64,000 nucleotides of DNA, from assembly GCF_002934265.1 (NCBI RefSeq), contig NZ_PTIX01000001.1, positions 186,001-250,000 on the forward strand. The letters run 5' to 3'. Position 1 is the first letter of the stretch. Each line of letters starts with the position of its first letter. Below, in pieces: positions 43,080 through 54,226 of the stretch. The position numbers and the translations under genes were made by a program. Below the pieces are notes generated by a model, which had not been told where the DNA came from, did not search any database, and worked only from the letters and a program-made list of their open reading frames with translations. The DNA is from Actinokineospora auranticolor. GTDB lineage: Bacteria > Actinomycetota > Actinomycetes > Mycobacteriales > Pseudonocardiaceae.

Positions 43080-44033
43080 TCAGTCGGCCCGGTCCAGTGC
43101 GCTCTCCTCGCCGGGGTCCGGTTCCGGCCAGCCCGGGTACTCCGGGGGCGTGCCGCCGAACTCCGGACAGTGTTGCTGGTACGAGCACCAGTCGCAGAGC
43201 CTGCCGCGGTTCGGGCGGAAGTCGCCGGTGCGGCCCGCGCGCAGGATGGCCTCCCAGATGGCCTCCAAGGTGCGCTCGAACCGGGCCAGCTCGGCCTCGT
43301 CCGGGGTGTAGGCCAGCGACTGCCGGTCCGCCAGGTACATCAGCCGCAGCTGCCGGGGCACCTCGCCGCGCAGCCGCCACACGGCCAGCGCGTAGAACTT
43401 CATCTGGAACAGCGCCTTGGCCTCGCCGATCTCGCGCGGCGCGGCGCCGGTCTTGTAGTCCACGACCCGGATCTCGCCGGTCGGGGCGACGTCGAGGCGG
43501 TCGATGTAGCCGCGCAGCAGCACCCCCGACGGCAGCTCCGTCTCCACCAGCAGCTCGCAGGCCTGCGGCTGCAGCCGCCGCGGGTCCTCCAGCTCGAAGT
43601 AGCCGTCGATCAGCTTCGACGCCGACGCCAGCCACTCGCCGGGGTCCTCGCCCTCGGCGAAGATCTGCCCGAACTCCGGCCGCTCGGCCAGCAGCGCGTC
43701 CCAGGTGGGGGACAGCAGGTCGTGCGCGACCGCGGGCACCCGCTCGCCCGCGGGCAGGCCGAACAGCCGCTCCAGCACCGCGTGCACGACCGTGCCCCGC
43801 ACCTGCGCCTTCGTCGGAGTCTCGGGCAGCCGGTCGACGGCGCGCAGCCGGTACAGCAGCGGGCACTGCTTGAAGTCCCCGGCCCGCGACGGCGACAGCG
43901 CGGGCCGCCGCCGCGCCTGCCTGGGGGCGGTGGCCTGGTCGGTGCCTGCCTGGTCGGTGCCTGCCGGATCGGTGCCGGACTCGGCCGTGGTGGTGTCGGT
44001 GCTGGTCGGGGCGGTACCGGGAACGGGGACCAT
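43080..44033 (-). CDS. RecB-like PD-(D/E)XK nuclease with Fe-S cysteines (Cas4/AddB type)
   Basis: 317 residues. A Thr/Asp/Gln-rich N-terminus with AGTDQ repeats precedes SPSRAGDFKQCPLLYRLR, GTVVHAVLERLF, the nuclease motif VVDYKTG and QMKFYALAVWRL. Four Cys, one in KQCPLLY and three in CDWCSYQQHC, fit a [4Fe-4S] cluster as in AddB/Cas4 nucleases. It probably degrades or processes DNA ends. ATG 44033 follows TACTGT by 7 nt, a leaderless start. No CRISPR or AddA/RecB helicase gene is nearby. Confidence 0.88.
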   Translation of the reverse strand: MVPVPGTAPTSTDTTTAESGTDPAGTDQAGTDQATAPRQARRRPALSPSRAGDFKQCPLLYRLRAVDRLPETPTKAQVRGTVVHAVLERLFGLPAGERVPAVAHDLLSPTWDALLAERPEFGQIFAEGEDPGEWLASASKLIDGYFELEDPRRLQPQACELLVETELPSGVLLRGYIDRLDVAPTGEIRVVDYKTGAAPREIGEAKALFQMKFYALAVWRLRGEVPRQLRLMYLADRQSLAYTPDEAELARFERTLEAIWEAILRAGRTGDFRPNRGRLCDWCSYQQHCPEFGGTPPEYPGWPEPDPGEESALDRAD

Positions 44034-44040
44034 GGTCAGC

Positions 44041-44164
44041 ACAGTAGTGACCACCACCGACACTCCCGCCCGGGACACGGTCACGCCCCGTGCCGGACCC
44101 GTGCTACCACCCGACCGGCCTGCCAGGCAGGATCACCCGAACCCCACAGCGACACCGTTACGCT
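44041..44164. promoter_or_regulatory. Divergent leaderless promoters of the RecB-like and M50 genes
   Basis: TACTGT (minus strand, 44041-44046) is 7 nt from ATG 44033. TACGCT (plus strand, 44159-44164) is 7 nt from GTG 44172. Confidence 0.5.
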
Positions 44165-44171
44165 GTGCGAG

Positions 44172-46210
<2,039 letters not shown>

Positions 46211-46216
46211 ACGCAC

Positions 46217-46251
46217 GGCGCCCGGGTGACCACACGGGTCACCCGGGCGCC
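46217..46251. terminator. Bidirectional hairpin between trmI and the convergent gene
   Basis: GGCGCCCGGGTGACC (46217-46231) and GGTCACCCGGGCGCC (46237-46251) form a perfect 15-bp stem with a 5-nt loop. Confidence 0.7.
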
Positions 46252-46280
46252 GGGCACGTCAGGTCAGCGGGAACACCAGG

Positions 46281-47075
46281 TCAGAGGGTGACGCACCAGC
46301 CCTTGGACCCCTTCTGGAACACCACCGGGAAGCTGATCGGGTCGGTCCCGCCGAAGGTCACGTTCAGCGGCACCTGCCCGGTCGCGTTGTCGGCGTAGAC
46401 CGTCGGCTCACCGGCCACGGTCACCTCGCCGCCGTTGGGCGCCACGCTCGTGTAGAGGATGCCGGGGTCGGTGCCGTCGCAGGTCAGGCCCTTGGCCGCG
46501 GCCTCGTCCTTGGCGTTGACCGCGTCCGCGTACGCCTTGCCCGCCGCCTTCAGGTCGGCGCCGCCGCCACCCGAGCCGCTCGAACTGCTCGGCTCCTCGG
46601 AGGGCTCCTCCGACGGCTCCGACTTCTTCGTCGTCCGCGTCGACTTCTTCGTGGTGGTGGTCGGTTCCTCGCTGCTGCTCTCGCCGCCGCCCGCACCGCC
46701 GCCGGGGTTCGCCGAGGTGGAGCCGCTGTCGCGGGTCATGAAGTAGATGCCGACGCTGGCGCCGCCCAGGACCAGCACGACGATGGCCACGATCGCCACG
46801 ATCTTGCCGACGTTGCGCTGCGGCGGCTCGCCGCCGGGGCCGCCGAACCCGCCCTGGTAGTAGGGCTGCGGCTGGCCGTAGGGGTCCTGGCCGTAGGGCT
46901 GCTGGGGCTGCTGCCCGTAGCCCTGGTACGGCTGCTGCTGCTGCTGGCCGTACGGGTCGGGCTGCTGCTGGTAGGGGTCAGGCTGCTGGTACGGCTGCTG
47001 CTGGCCGTAGGGGTTGGGCTGCTGACCGTACGGGTCCTGCCCGTAGGGCCCCGGCTGGTTCGGTGGTTGGGTCAT
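46281..47075 (-). CDS. Single-pass membrane protein with Pro/Gln/Tyr-rich cytoplasmic tail, paralog 1
   Basis: 264 residues. Residues 1-88 are a PYGQQ-type low-complexity tail (many PYGQ/QQP/DPYQ units), then a membrane segment KIVAIVAIVVLVLGGASVGIYF (about 90-111), a Ser/Glu/Thr/Lys linker and a C-terminal domain with ADLKAAGKAYADAVNAKDEAAAKGLTC and WCVTL, typical of DUF4878/NTF2-like folds with a Cys pair. The domain lies outside the membrane. The role is unknown; the tail may mediate condensation or partner binding. Two related genes follow at 47266 and 47925. Confidence 0.75.
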   Translation of the reverse strand: MTQPPNQPGPYGQDPYGQQPNPYGQQQPYQQPDPYQQQPDPYGQQQQQPYQGYGQQPQQPYGQDPYGQPQPYYQGGFGGPGGEPPQRNVGKIVAIVAIVVLVLGGASVGIYFMTRDSGSTSANPGGGAGGGESSSEEPTTTTKKSTRTTKKSEPSEEPSEEPSSSSGSGGGGADLKAAGKAYADAVNAKDEAAAKGLTCDGTDPGILYTSVAPNGGEVTVAGEPTVYADNATGQVPLNVTFGGTDPISFPVVFQKGSKGWCVTL

Positions 47076-47265
47076 TGCTCCCAGGCTCCCCTGACTCCTC
47101 AACGTGTCCCCGGTCGGTTTCCCACCCGGGACTCCTGTACCCGACGGGCCGCCCCGACGCGGTGACCCGGTCAGGCCGACGCGGCGTGGACATCCGGGGA
47201 GGATACGCGGCCCCCACCGGCCCCTTTGGGGGTGTGACCCGCGGACCGCCCGCGCGCGGGGCCGC

Positions 47266-47778
47266 TCAGCGCGGCTGCTCCCCGCAGAACCGCCAGCGGC
47301 CGTCCTCCTTGACCATCTTGATCTCGATGTGCGCGTTCTTGGTGCGACCGCCCTGGTCCAGCACGAGCGCGATGCGCGCGGTGGCCTTCTCGCCGTCCAC
47401 CTTGGGCTCGCCGTCCGCGCGGGCCGTGACGTCGTAATCGGCCAAGCCGCGCTCGAGCTCCTCGGCGGTGGTGCCGAACCTGGTGCGGTACGCCTCGCAC
47501 GCCTCGGCCAGCACGTCGTCGAAGTGCTTGGCCTCGTAGGCACCCATGTACATGTCCCGGACGGTCTCCGGGCCGCTCGCGCGCTCCGGCTCGGGTGGGG
47601 CGCCCCGGTCGCGGCTGAGGTAGTAGACGCCCACCCCCGCGCCGACCACGAGCACCAGCGCGACGGCCGCGATCAGCAGGACCCGGAGAGCGCTCCGGCG
47701 GCGCGGTGGGGGTGTGGCACCCGGGTACCGCGGGTCGCCATCGATCGGCGGGGTGGGGGGCTGCGGGGGGTGCGTCAT
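47266..47778 (-). CDS. Single-pass membrane protein with NTF2-like domain, paralog 2
   Basis: 170 residues. The Pro-rich N-terminus (MTHPPQPPTPPIDGDPRYPG) is much shorter than in its neighbours. A membrane segment, ALRVLLIAAVALVLVVGAGVGVYYL (about 29-53), leads to an extracytoplasmic domain with VRDMYMGAYEAKHFDDVLAEACEAY, ARIALVLDQGG and DGRWRFCGE; the two Cys match those of the paralogs. The domain resembles DUF4878/NTF2-like. Function unknown. ATG 47778. Confidence 0.72.
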   Translation of the reverse strand: MTHPPQPPTPPIDGDPRYPGATPPPRRRSALRVLLIAAVALVLVVGAGVGVYYLSRDRGAPPEPERASGPETVRDMYMGAYEAKHFDDVLAEACEAYRTRFGTTAEELERGLADYDVTARADGEPKVDGEKATARIALVLDQGGRTKNAHIEIKMVKEDGRWRFCGEQPR

Positions 47779-47886
47779 GTGGCCTCGGCTCCCTCGCTCG
47801 GGTCGTCCGGCGGGCCGCCCGCCGCCGCACTGTTCTGGCGCCCGCCCATCCTATTGGCCCAGGTACCCGCCGCCGCGTCCGACCAC

Positions 47887-47917
47887 GGGTCCGGTGGCGG
47901 GCACCGCCACCGGACCC
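47887..47917 (-). terminator. Hairpin after the gene at 47925
   Basis: GGGTCCGGTGGCG (47887-47899) pairs with CGCCACCGGACCC (47905-47917) with a 5-nt loop, 8 bp beyond the minus-strand stop. Confidence 0.6.
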
Positions 47918-47924
47918 GACCGGC

Positions 47925-48719
47925 TCAGATCCCGATCCGCTCCACGCACCAGGTGTCGCCGGACTTCTTCAGCCGGGCCCGGGCGGTCTGCTCCTTGTCC
48001 TCGACCGTGATCTTGATCTCCGCGATCGCGCTGTCGCCGTTCTCGGTGACCTTGTCCACGTGCACGTTGGTGAACTTGGGGGTCTTCTCGGAGTCCACCT
48101 GCTGCTGCGTGACCTGGTCTTCCTTGTCGCACAGCAGCTTGTTGTAGGCGTCCGCGTCCTTGTCGCCCAGCGCCGAGGCCACCAGCTCCGCCGTGCCCTG
48201 GGCCGAACTCGTGCTCCCGCCGCCGGTCAGCACCAGGATCAGCGTCACCACCACGGCGATGACCACCAGGCCGCCGCCCGCGAGCAGCAGCGGCTTGCGG
48301 TTGGTGCGCGGCGGCTGCGGGTAGGGCTGGCCGTAGGGGCCGTAGCCCGGCCCCGGGGGCTGGCCCTGGCCGTACTGGCCGGGCTGCTGGGGGTAACCCG
48401 GTTGGCCGTAGGGCTGCTGCCCGTACGGCTGGCCGCCCTGCGGGGGCTGCTGGCCGAACTGTCCGGATGGTGGGAACTGGTCGGCCGGGGGGACCTGGCC
48501 CGCGGCGGGGTCCGGCGCGCCCGGCTGGGGCTGGGGCGGCAGCTGCGGGTACGGCGCGAACTGCGTCGGGTCCTGGCTGCCACCGGGCTGCGGCTGCCCG
48601 AACGGCCCCGTGCCGGGTGCCTGCCCCGGCTGCGCGGGGTATCCGCCCTGGTCGGGGTGGGGGCCGGGCTGCCCGGGCTGCTGCCCGTACGGGTCCGGTT
48701 GCTGCGGTGGCTGGGTCAT
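47925..48719 (-). CDS. Single-pass membrane protein with Pro/Gln-rich cytoplasmic tail, paralog 3
   Basis: 264 residues. A long Pro/Gln/Gly/Tyr-rich tail (residues 1-138, repeated QPYGQ, QPGQ, PYGQP) precedes the membrane segment PLLLAGGGLVVIAVVVTLILVL (about 143-164) and an extracytoplasmic DUF4878-like domain with AELVASALGDKDADAYNKLLC and GDTWCVERIG. The paired Cys agree with paralogs 1 and 2. ATG 48719. It is divergent from arc/mpa. Function unknown. Confidence 0.75.
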   Translation of the reverse strand: MTQPPQQPDPYGQQPGQPGPHPDQGGYPAQPGQAPGTGPFGQPQPGGSQDPTQFAPYPQLPPQPQPGAPDPAAGQVPPADQFPPSGQFGQQPPQGGQPYGQQPYGQPGYPQQPGQYGQGQPPGPGYGPYGQPYPQPPRTNRKPLLLAGGGLVVIAVVVTLILVLTGGGSTSSAQGTAELVASALGDKDADAYNKLLCDKEDQVTQQQVDSEKTPKFTNVHVDKVTENGDSAIAEIKITVEDKEQTARARLKKSGDTWCVERIGI

Positions 48720-48908
48720 CGTCCCCCGGCTTTCTGGCTGCGGTGGGTGGCTTGAGGGGTACTGCTGGGCGCGCGCGGTCGGCCTAGTACACGGACGCAC
48801 CGTAATGGCCGGCCGGTTCCCGCCGGCACCGGGATGGCCCATTCGGTGCCGCCGTTCCGGTGTTGCACTTCGGTGACACGCGGGTTCCTGGCCGTTCATG
48901 CTCTGTCC

Positions 48909-48936
48909 TTGTCGGTGATCGCCGGTACCGTAGGGG
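48909..48936 (+). promoter_or_regulatory. Promoter of arc/mpa
   Basis: TTGTCG (48909-48914) and TAGGGG (48931-48936) are separated by 16 bp. A strong GGAGGAGG ribosome-binding site precedes GTG 48962. Confidence 0.45.
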
Positions 48937-48961
48937 TACGAGTTCGGGAGGAGGTGCCGAC

Positions 48962-50782
48962 GTGCAGCACGATCGTCCCGGCAGTCGGCCGGAAAACGCC
49001 GACGGTGAGCACGGAGGCTCGGCGGACCAGGGGCGCGAGCGCCCGGATCGGTCCGATGCCGCGCAGATCCGTTTCCTCGAAGAGGAAGTCGCTCTGCTTC
49101 GCCGGAAACTGACGGAATCACCACGGCATTCGCGACTGCTGGAGCAGCGGCTGGCGGAGGCGTCCGAGCGGGTGAGCCAACTCACCGAGCGGAACGCCAA
49201 GCTGGTCGACACGCTCCGGGAGGCGCGGGGCCAGCTCCTCGCCCTGCGCGAGGAGGTCGACCGCCTCGCCCAGCCGCCCAGCGGCTACGGCGTGTTCCTC
49301 GAAGGACACGAGGACGGCACGGTCGACGTGTTCACCGCGGGACGCCGCATGCGGGTCTCGGTGTCGCCCGCGGTGGAGGGCGAGAGCCTGCGCCGCGGCC
49401 AGTCGGTGCGCCTCAACGAAGCCCTGACGGTGGTCGAGGGCGGCGGCTTCGAGCGCACGGGTGAAGTGTCCACACTGCGCGAGCTGCTGGTCGGTGAAGG
49501 CGAGGAGGTGGCGAGCCGGGCGCTGGTCGTCGGGCACGCCGACGAGGAGCGCGTGGTCTGGCTGGCCGACCCGCTGACCGCCGCGCCGCTCAAGCCCGGC
49601 GACTCGCTGCTGGTCGACGCCAAGTCCGGCTACGCCTACGAGCGGGTGCCCAAGGCCGAGGTCGAGGACCTGGTGCTGGAGGAGGTGCCCGACGTCGACT
49701 ACGCCGACATCGGCGGCCTGTTCCGGCAGATCGAGCAGATCCGCGACGCCGTGGAGCTGCCGTTCCTGCACAAGGACCTGTTCGCCGAGTACGAGCTGCG
49801 CCCGCCCAAGGGCGTGCTGCTCTACGGCCCTCCCGGCTGCGGCAAGACGCTCATCGCCAAGGCGGTGGCCAACTCGCTGGCGAAGAAGGTGGCGGCGGCG
49901 CGCGGCGACCAGGCCCCGAAGGACGCCAAGTCCTACTTCCTCAACATCAAGGGCCCCGAGCTGCTCAACAAGTTCGTCGGCGAGACCGAGCGGCACATCC
50001 GGCTCATCTTCCAGCGGGCCAGGGAGAAGGCCTCCGAGGGCACCCCGGTGATCGTGTTCTTCGACGAGATGGACTCGATCTTCCGCACCCGCGGCAGCGG
50101 CGTCTCCTCCGATGTGGAGACCACCATCGTCCCGCAGCTGCTGAGCGAGATCGACGGTGTCGAGGGCCTCGAGAACGTCATCGTCATCGGCGCGTCCAAC
50201 CGCGAGGACATGATCGACCCGGCGATCCTGCGGCCGGGCAGGCTCGACGTGAAGATCAAGATCGAGCGGCCGGACGCGGAGGCGGCGCGGGACATCTTCT
50301 CCAAGTACCTCACCCGCAACCTGCCGATCCACGCGGACGACCTCGCCGAGTTCGGCGGCGACAAGTCCACCTGCATCGACGCGATGATCCAGCACACGGT
50401 CGAGCGCATGTACGAGGAGACCGAGGAGAACCGGTTCCTCGAGGTCACCTACGCCAACGGGGACAAGGAGGTCCTGTACTTCCGGGACTTCAACTCCGGC
50501 GCGATGATCCAGAACATCGTGGACCGGGCCAAGAAGGCGGCCATCAAGTCCGTGCTGGAGACCCAGCAGCCCGGTCTGCGCGTGCAGCACCTGCTGGACG
50601 CGATCGTCGACGAGTTCGCCGAGAACGAGGACCTGCCCAACACCACCAACCCGGACGACTGGGCGCGGATCTCGGGCAAGAAGGGCGAGCGGATCGTCTA
50701 CATCCGGACACTGGTCACGGGCAAGAACCAGGAGTCCGGCCGGGCGATCGATACGGCCACCAACACCGGCCAATACCTCTGA
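48962..50782 (+). CDS. arc: Proteasomal AAA+ ATPase ARC/Mpa
   Basis: 606 residues. An N-terminal coiled coil (about 40-90, [15 protein letters not shown] and [19 protein letters not shown]) that captures Pup is followed by two OB folds and one AAA module: Walker A GPPGCGKT (about 289-296), Walker [11 protein letters not shown], sensor region [21 protein letters not shown]. The protein ends in GQYL, the tail that docks on and opens the 20S core. GTG 48962 is set by GGAGGAGG 7 nt upstream. A 15-bp-stem terminator follows. Length matches M. tuberculosis Mpa (609). Confidence 0.97.
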   Translation: MQHDRPGSRPENADGEHGGSADQGRERPDRSDAAQIRFLEEEVALLRRKLTESPRHSRLLEQRLAEASERVSQLTERNAKLVDTLREARGQLLALREEVDRLAQPPSGYGVFLEGHEDGTVDVFTAGRRMRVSVSPAVEGESLRRGQSVRLNEALTVVEGGGFERTGEVSTLRELLVGEGEEVASRALVVGHADEERVVWLADPLTAAPLKPGDSLLVDAKSGYAYERVPKAEVEDLVLEEVPDVDYADIGGLFRQIEQIRDAVELPFLHKDLFAEYELRPPKGVLLYGPPGCGKTLIAKAVANSLAKKVAAARGDQAPKDAKSYFLNIKGPELLNKFVGETERHIRLIFQRAREKASEGTPVIVFFDEMDSIFRTRGSGVSSDVETTIVPQLLSEIDGVEGLENVIVIGASNREDMIDPAILRPGRLDVKIKIERPDAEAARDIFSKYLTRNLPIHADDLAEFGGDKSTCIDAMIQHTVERMYEETEENRFLEVTYANGDKEVLYFRDFNSGAMIQNIVDRAKKAAIKSVLETQQPGLRVQHLLDAIVDEFAENEDLPNTTNPDDWARISGKKGERIVYIRTLVTGKNQESGRAIDTATNTGQYL

Positions 50783-50826
50783 GTGCCCCACCCCGTCCCG
50801 CGCGGACGGGCGGAATGGACAGTGCA

Positions 50827-50860
50827 CAGTGGCCCCCGACCGACCGGTCGGGGGCCACTG
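50827..50860 (+). terminator. Terminator after arc/mpa
   Basis: CAGTGGCCCCCGACC (50827-50841) and GGTCGGGGGCCACTG (50846-50860) form a perfect 15-bp stem with a 4-nt loop; a short T-rich run follows near 50874. Confidence 0.7.
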
Positions 50861-51062
50861 GCCGTTCGGTCGGTTCTTTTCCCCCGCTTCCCCTTCGCAC
50901 ATTTCTTTCGGGCGGGGAAATGACGGAGTGCGCGGGAAATCGGTCGGCGGAACCGGTTTCGGAGAGTGACCGCGGCTGGGCGAGCCCCCGGAGCGGGGAG
51001 GGGCGCGGTCACCGGTACGGTCCGAGTCGATCACCCGGAAGAGTCGAGACGAAGGACGACCG

Positions 51063-51782
51063 TTGCGACGCGTCCACGCCGCCGCCATAGCCGCCATTCT
51101 CCCCGCCACCCTGGTCGCGGCCTGCTCCAACCGCCCCAACGACCTCTACACCTACTACGACGACCCCACCGCCACGACGACCACCGCGGACGCGCCCCAG
51201 CCCGCCGCCATCGCCTCCACCCCGGCCGCGGCCCCGACCTCGACCGCGTCGAGCTCGGAGGGCCTGGTCGCCGCCGCCGCGCTGACCCCGGCGGACCTGG
51301 CGGAGGAAGAGGTCACCGCCGCGCCGGACCAGCCGGTGGAGTCGTGGGAGCTGCCGTGCGCGGTCACCGTCGGCGCGGGCCGCGACGCGGGGACCGCGAC
51401 GGCGTGGCGGTACGCCAGCGGCGCGGAACTCGTCCAGTACGTCGCGCACACCCGCGAGGCCGTCTCGGCGACGGCGGCCATCAAGGTGGACAAGGCGCGG
51501 TGCGAGCGGCGGCCGTCGACCTCCTCGGCACCGACCTCGACCCCGGCTGCCCCGTCCGGCTACCGCCTCGACCAGCCCGCCGCGCTGCCCGAGTTCCCCG
51601 GCGTGGACGCCAAGGCGACCTGGTGCGCGGGCACGGCGAACCGGGCCACCTGCGCCGTTGTGCTGGCCAGTGGCGAGGTCGTCTCGGCCGTCGCCGTGAC
51701 CGCGTCCAGCGCGAGCCGCGCCCGCACCGCGCTGACCCGCGTGTCGGCGAAGGCGTACGCGGCGCTCACCCGCGACGCCTGA
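51063..51782 (+). CDS. Ala/Thr-rich lipoprotein, hypothetical
   Basis: 239 residues. MRRVHAAAIAAILPATLVAAC is a signal peptide with lipobox LVAAC. A low-complexity Thr/Ala/Ser linker precedes a domain with four Cys (ELPCAVTVG, ARCERRP, WCAGTANRATC), probably two disulfides. Some paired spacing suggests a DUF3558-like or sensor-type lipoprotein, but I cannot assign it. TTG 51063 is the start (GGACG upstream). Its 3' end overlaps the convergent NUDIX gene by 17 bp. Confidence 0.6.
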   Translation: MRRVHAAAIAAILPATLVAACSNRPNDLYTYYDDPTATTTTADAPQPAAIASTPAAAPTSTASSSEGLVAAAALTPADLAEEEVTAAPDQPVESWELPCAVTVGAGRDAGTATAWRYASGAELVQYVAHTREAVSATAAIKVDKARCERRPSTSSAPTSTPAAPSGYRLDQPAALPEFPGVDAKATWCAGTANRATCAVVLASGEVVSAVAVTASSASRARTALTRVSAKAYAALTRDA

Positions 51783-52272
51783 ACCACTCCTCGACCGCCA
51801 GCCGCCCGTCCGGCACGAAACCCCACGACGGGTCCGCCAGCCGGGCCCGCAGCTCGGTGAGCGTCAGCCACCAGCCGTCGGCGACCTCGGACTCCTGGTG
51901 GGTGATCGGGCCGTCCCAGCGGGCCTCGTAGGCCCACAGGTGCTCCCGCACGGGCGGGTCGGCCAGTTCCATCGGAAGGGTGAACAACGGCGTCAGCGGC
52001 ACGCCCGAGATCCCCAGTTCCTCGGCCAGTTCCCGCTGCGCGCACACCTCGACCGGCTCGTCGGCGGCCACCACGCCACCGGCCCAGCAGTCGTGCAGGC
52101 CGGGGTAGACGTCCTTGCTCTCGGTGCGCCGGTGCACGTAAACCCGCTGGCCGTCGCCGGAGAGCACGAGCACCGACGCGCACGCGTGCCACAGGCCCTC
52201 CGCCCGCATCCGGTCCCGGGGCACCGCGCCGATCCGCGCGCCCGCCGCGTCGTAGAGCGCCACTTGTTCCAC
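51766..52272 (-). CDS. NUDIX hydrolase
   Basis: 168 residues. The NUDIX box GGVVAADEPVEVCAQRELAEELG is intact (G-x5-E-x7-REUxEE-type), preceded by VYVHRRTESKDVYPGLHDCWAGG, which resembles the YfcD/IDI-like branch. It probably hydrolyses a nucleoside diphosphate derivative. GTG 52272 follows TAACGT by 7 nt. It is divergent from dop with a short shared promoter region. The substrate is unknown. Confidence 0.88.
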   Translation of the reverse strand: MEQVALYDAAGARIGAVPRDRMRAEGLWHACASVLVLSGDGQRVYVHRRTESKDVYPGLHDCWAGGVVAADEPVEVCAQRELAEELGISGVPLTPLFTLPMELADPPVREHLWAYEARWDGPITHQESEVADGWWLTLTELRARLADPSWGFVPDGRLAVEEWFRRRG

Positions 52273-52279
52273 GCCCGCC

Positions 52280-52341
52280 ACGTTAGCCCCCGGTGAGCGG
52301 TACGTGTCCCGGCGAACCGGACGGTTCCCGCCCCGTAGGCT
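52280..52341. promoter_or_regulatory. Divergent leaderless promoters of NUDIX gene and dop
   Basis: TAACGT (minus, 52280-52285) lies 7 nt from GTG 52272. TAGGCT (plus, 52336-52341) lies 6 nt from ATG 52348. Confidence 0.55.
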
Positions 52342-52347
52342 GGGCGC

Positions 52348-53856
52348 ATGCGGCGGATCATGGGAACCGAGGTCGAGTACGGCATCGCGGTGCCGGGCGA
52401 CGCGACGGCCAACCCGGTGTTGACATCGACCCAGGTCGTGCTGGCCTACGCGGCGGCGGCGGACATCCCCCGCGCCCGCCGGGCCAGGTGGGACTACGAG
52501 GTGGAGTCGCCGCTGCGCGACGCGCGCGGCTTCGACCTCGGGGTGCCCGGCATGGCGCCCACCGACCCCGACGTCGAGGACCTGGGCGCGGCCAACGTCA
52601 TCCTCACCAACGGCGCCCGCCTCTACGTCGACCACGCGCACCCCGAGTACTCCGCGCCCGAGGTCACCAACGCCCGCGACGCGGTCATCTGGGACAAGGC
52701 GGGGGAGCGGGTGATGGAGGAGGCCGCGCTGCGCGCCGCCACCGTGCCCGGCCAGCCCCGGCTCCAGCTGTACAAGAACAACGTCGACGGCAAGGGCGCC
52801 AGCTACGGCACCCACGAGAACTACCTGATGGCCCGCAGCACCCCGTTCGTGTCCGTGATCGGCGGCCTGACCCCGTTCTTCGTCTCCCGCCAGGTGGTCT
52901 GCGGCTCCGGCCGGGTCGGGCTCGGCGCCTCCGGCGAGCACGCGGGCTTCCAGCTCTCCCAGCGCGCCGACTACATCGAGGTCGAGGTCGGCCTGGAGAC
53001 CACGCTCAAGCGCGGCATCATCAACACCCGCGACGAGCCGCACGCCGACGCCGACAAGTACCGCAGGCTGCACGTCATCATCGGCGACGCGAACCTGGCC
53101 GAGACCAGCACCTACCTCAAGGTCGGCACCACGGCGCTGGTCCTGGACATGATCGAGAGCGGGGTGCGCTTCGACCACCTCAAGCTCGCTGACCCGGTGC
53201 GCGCGGTGCACGTGCTCAGCCACGACCCGACGCTCAAGGCCACCGTGGAGCTGTCCAACGGCCGCAAGTTCACCGGCCTGGACATCCAGCACGCCTACCA
53301 CGAGATGATCGCCGAGCACCTGGACCGGGTGGACGTCGACCGGGTCCAGCTCGACGTGCTCAGCACCTGGGGCGAGATCCTCGACGCGCTGCGCCGCGAC
53401 CCCATGGAGTGCGCCGACCGGCTGGACTGGCCCGCGAAGCTGCGGCTGCTGGAGGGCTTCCGGGCCCGCGACGGCCTGGCCTGGTCCTCGCCCCGGCTGC
53501 AACTGGTCGACCTGCAGTACTCGGACGTGCGGCTGGACAAGGGCCTCTACAACCGGCTGGTGGCCCGCGGCTCGATGAAGCGCCTGGTCACCGAGGAGGA
53601 GGTGCGCGCCGCGGTCACCAACCCGCCGCTGGACACCCGCGCCTACTTCCGCGGCCGCTGCCTGGAGCGCTACCCGAACGCCATCGCCGCGGCGTCCTGG
53701 GACTCGGTCATCTTCGACCTGGGCCGCGAGTCGCTGGTGCGCATCCCCACCCTGGAGCCGCTGCGCGGGACCAAGTCGCACGTCGGGGCCCTGCTGGACG
53801 CGGCGAACACGGCCGAGGAACTGGTCGACGCGCTGACCGGCGCCGCCCGTCGCTGA
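52348..53856 (+). CDS. dop: Deamidase/depupylase of Pup
   Basis: 502 residues. It has a glutamine-synthetase-like fold with [12 protein letters not shown] (catalytic Glu of the GTEVEYG motif), [31 protein letters not shown] and [21 protein letters not shown]. The insertion near 38-80 ([18 protein letters not shown]) is the Dop-loop region absent from PafA. It deamidates the C-terminal Gln of Pup and removes Pup from substrates. The transcript is leaderless. Order dop-pup-prcB-prcA is canonical. Confidence 0.97.
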   Translation: MRRIMGTEVEYGIAVPGDATANPVLTSTQVVLAYAAAADIPRARRARWDYEVESPLRDARGFDLGVPGMAPTDPDVEDLGAANVILTNGARLYVDHAHPEYSAPEVTNARDAVIWDKAGERVMEEAALRAATVPGQPRLQLYKNNVDGKGASYGTHENYLMARSTPFVSVIGGLTPFFVSRQVVCGSGRVGLGASGEHAGFQLSQRADYIEVEVGLETTLKRGIINTRDEPHADADKYRRLHVIIGDANLAETSTYLKVGTTALVLDMIESGVRFDHLKLADPVRAVHVLSHDPTLKATVELSNGRKFTGLDIQHAYHEMIAEHLDRVDVDRVQLDVLSTWGEILDALRRDPMECADRLDWPAKLRLLEGFRARDGLAWSSPRLQLVDLQYSDVRLDKGLYNRLVARGSMKRLVTEEEVRAAVTNPPLDTRAYFRGRCLERYPNAIAAASWDSVIFDLGRESLVRIPTLEPLRGTKSHVGALLDAANTAEELVDALTGAARR

Positions 53857-53968
53857 GCGCGACGCCCGACGGGCGGAGATTCGATCTTGTCCCCGGCGCG
53901 GCCCGCGACGAACAGGGGTTCGGCTGGGTAGTGTTCGTGGCAGGGCCAAGCCAACACCGGGAGGCGAC

Positions 53969-54163
53969 ATGTCCCAGGAGCAGACGCAGCGGCAGGGCGG
54001 CGGCGACGGCGACGACGGCGTCGAGGACAGCACCGCGGCCGGGCAGGAGCGCCGGGAGAAGCTCGGCGACGACACCGACGCCATCCTCGACGAGATCGAC
54101 GACGTCCTCGAGGAGAACGCGGAGGACTTCGTCCGCGCGTACGTGCAGAAGGGCGGCCAGTAG
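53969..54163 (+). CDS. pup: Prokaryotic ubiquitin-like protein Pup
   Basis: 64 residues. Disordered Gln/Gly/Asp-rich N-terminus, then KLGDDTDAILDEIDDVLEENAEDFVRAYVQKGGQ (positions about 31-64), the segment that pairs with the ARC coiled coil. The C-terminus is GGQ, so Dop must deamidate it to GGE before PafA can ligate it. GGGAGG lies 5 nt before ATG 53969. The neighbours dop and prcB leave no doubt. Confidence 0.98.
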   Translation: MSQEQTQRQGGGDGDDGVEDSTAAGQERREKLGDDTDAILDEIDDVLEENAEDFVRAYVQKGGQ

Positions 54164-54226
54164 GCGCCCCGCGCCACACCGGTCGAAGATCGCGTCCGCC
54201 ACCGACAGGCAGGATTGACAGCAGGT

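Noticed and set aside
43080-44033. CRISPR-associated Cas4
   Set aside because: Fold and Fe-S cysteines are similar, but no cas genes or repeats exist nearby; stand-alone RecB-like nucleases of this kind are common in actinobacteria.
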